Shown in pieces: positions 5,737 through 6,363 of a DNA stretch of 6,363 nt. Within the stretch, counting starts at the first letter, position 1. Every line of letters begins with the position of its first letter. The notes under the pieces are model-generated. The model was given only the letters and a program-made list of their open reading frames with translations, had not been told where the DNA came from and made no database searches. The position numbers and the translations under genes are program-made. The DNA comes from JANYCG01 sp031431035 (GTDB taxonomy: Bacteria; Pseudomonadota; Gammaproteobacteria; Burkholderiales; Burkholderiaceae_C), in the NCBI GenBank assembly GCA_031431035.1, contig JANPCR010000261.1, forward strand, positions 1 through 6,363, in the 5' to 3' direction.

Positions 5737-6363
5737 ATTCTCCCCTGGCCTCGTGCTCCAAAACTTCACGCCACCCTTGCGTCTGCGCGATTTTAAACTC
5801 ATCGCCTTCGACATGGATTCGACTCTCATCAACATCGAGTGCGTCGATGAAATAGCCGATGCTGCAGGGCGCAAGGCCGAGGTAGCGGCCATCACCGAAG
5901 CCGCCATGCGCGGCGAAATCACTGACTACAAAGACAGCTTGCGCCGCCGCGTGGCGCTGCTCAAGGGCGTGAGCGTGGGCAGCATGGAAGAGGTGCTGAA
6001 CCATCGGCTCAAGCTCAACCCCGGCGCGGCCGATTTGGTTGCCGCTTGCCAAAAAGTCGGCATGGTGACTCTGCTGGTCAGTGGCGGGTTCACATTTTTC
6101 ACCGACCGGGTGCGCGACCTGTTGCGCATCGACGCCACACGCAGCAATATTCTGGAAATTGACGAAGCCGGTTATTTGACCGGGCGCATGGTCAACCAGC
6201 ACTGGGGCGACATTTGCGACGGCGAAGAAAAGCGCCGCATGCTGATTCAAACCTGCGCGTCCAACGGCATTCACCCGCGCCACGCGATTGCCATGGGCGA
6301 CGGCGCGAATGATTTGCCCATGATGTCGATTGCCGGATTGTCAGTCGCCTACCACGCCAAACC
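5729..6363 (+). CDS. serB: phosphoserine phosphatase SerB (3' end outside window)
   Basis: SerB hydrolyses O-phospho-L-serine to L-serine, the last step of serine biosynthesis, in the cytosol. It is a HAD-superfamily phosphatase. The 211 visible codons contain motif I, F-D-M-D-S-T, with nucleophile Asp28 and acid/base Asp30. Motif II is L-L-V-S-G-G-F-T-F-F with Ser118, the motif III lysine is Lys168 in C-D-G-E-E-K-R, and motif IV is G-D-G-A-N-D-L-P-M with Asp191 and Asp195. The cap segment E-C-V-D-E-I-A lies at 37-43. It is the short form, about 235-240 residues if complete, without the ACT-like N-terminal domain of E. coli SerB. Perhaps 25 residues are missing. The ATG at 5729 was chosen because M-I-E-F-S-P-G-L-V-L-Q-N-F-T-P-P-L-R-L resembles recalled Comamonadaceae SerB starts. 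It lies within the last codons of vapC and has no clear Shine-Dalgarno sequence, so expression is probably coupled to vapC. Confidence 0.95.
   Translation, partial: MIEFSPGLVLQNFTPPLRLRDFKLIAFDMDSTLINIECVDEIADAAGRKAEVAAITEAAMRGEITDYKDSLRRRVALLKGVSVGSMEEVLNHRLKLNPGAADLVAACQKVGMVTLLVSGGFTFFTDRVRDLLRIDATRSNILEIDEAGYLTGRMVNQHWGDICDGEEKRRMLIQTCASNGIHPRHAIAMGDGANDLPMMSIAGLSVAYHAK

Noticed and set aside
5711..6283. Minus-strand open frame opposite serB (190 codons)
   Set aside because: Shadow frame: the plus strand carries all four HAD motifs of SerB. The minus product has a His/Ala/Val-rich shadow composition.

Overview
The window looks like a core chromosomal segment of a betaproteobacterium, most likely order Burkholderiales and family Comamonadaceae or a close relative. 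This rests on moderately high GC, the gene order ispF-ispD / mfd / serB, and recalled resemblance of the IspF, Mfd and SerB sequences to that group. No database search was run.

Layout. On the minus strand, bases 1-1226 carry the two consecutive MEP-pathway isoprenoid genes. ispD (393-1226) lies upstream and overlaps by 14 bases the start of ispF (1-406, whose 3' end is outside the window). A 150-base divergent intergenic region (1227-1376) follows. It holds candidate promoters for both directions and a GC-rich hairpin followed by T residues in the leader of mfd. The large plus-strand gene mfd (1377-4907) encodes the transcription-repair coupling factor, with all its expected domains and helicase motifs. 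A 53-base gap carries an extended -10 promoter, a small inverted repeat and a strong ribosome binding site. Then come vapB (4961-5293) and vapC (5290-5736), a type II toxin-antitoxin pair overlapping by 4 bases (ATGA). serB (5729-6363, cut by the window end), phosphoserine phosphatase of serine biosynthesis, starts 8 bases before the end of vapC.

How the genes relate. IspD and IspF catalyse steps 3 and 5 of the MEP pathway and are probably one translationally coupled operon. mfd is transcribed divergently from them. vapB, vapC and serB are packed so tightly that serB is probably expressed, at least partly, from the toxin-antitoxin message. An addiction module thus appears to sit directly upstream of an amino-acid biosynthesis gene with no room for a separate promoter outside vapC.

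All six coding genes belong to known families, and I see no wholly new system. The items most worth a second look are the possible attenuator or small RNA in the mfd leader and the vapBC-serB coupling. No tRNA, rRNA, insertion sequence, CRISPR array or attachment site was recognised. No stretch longer than 300 bases lacks a gene.
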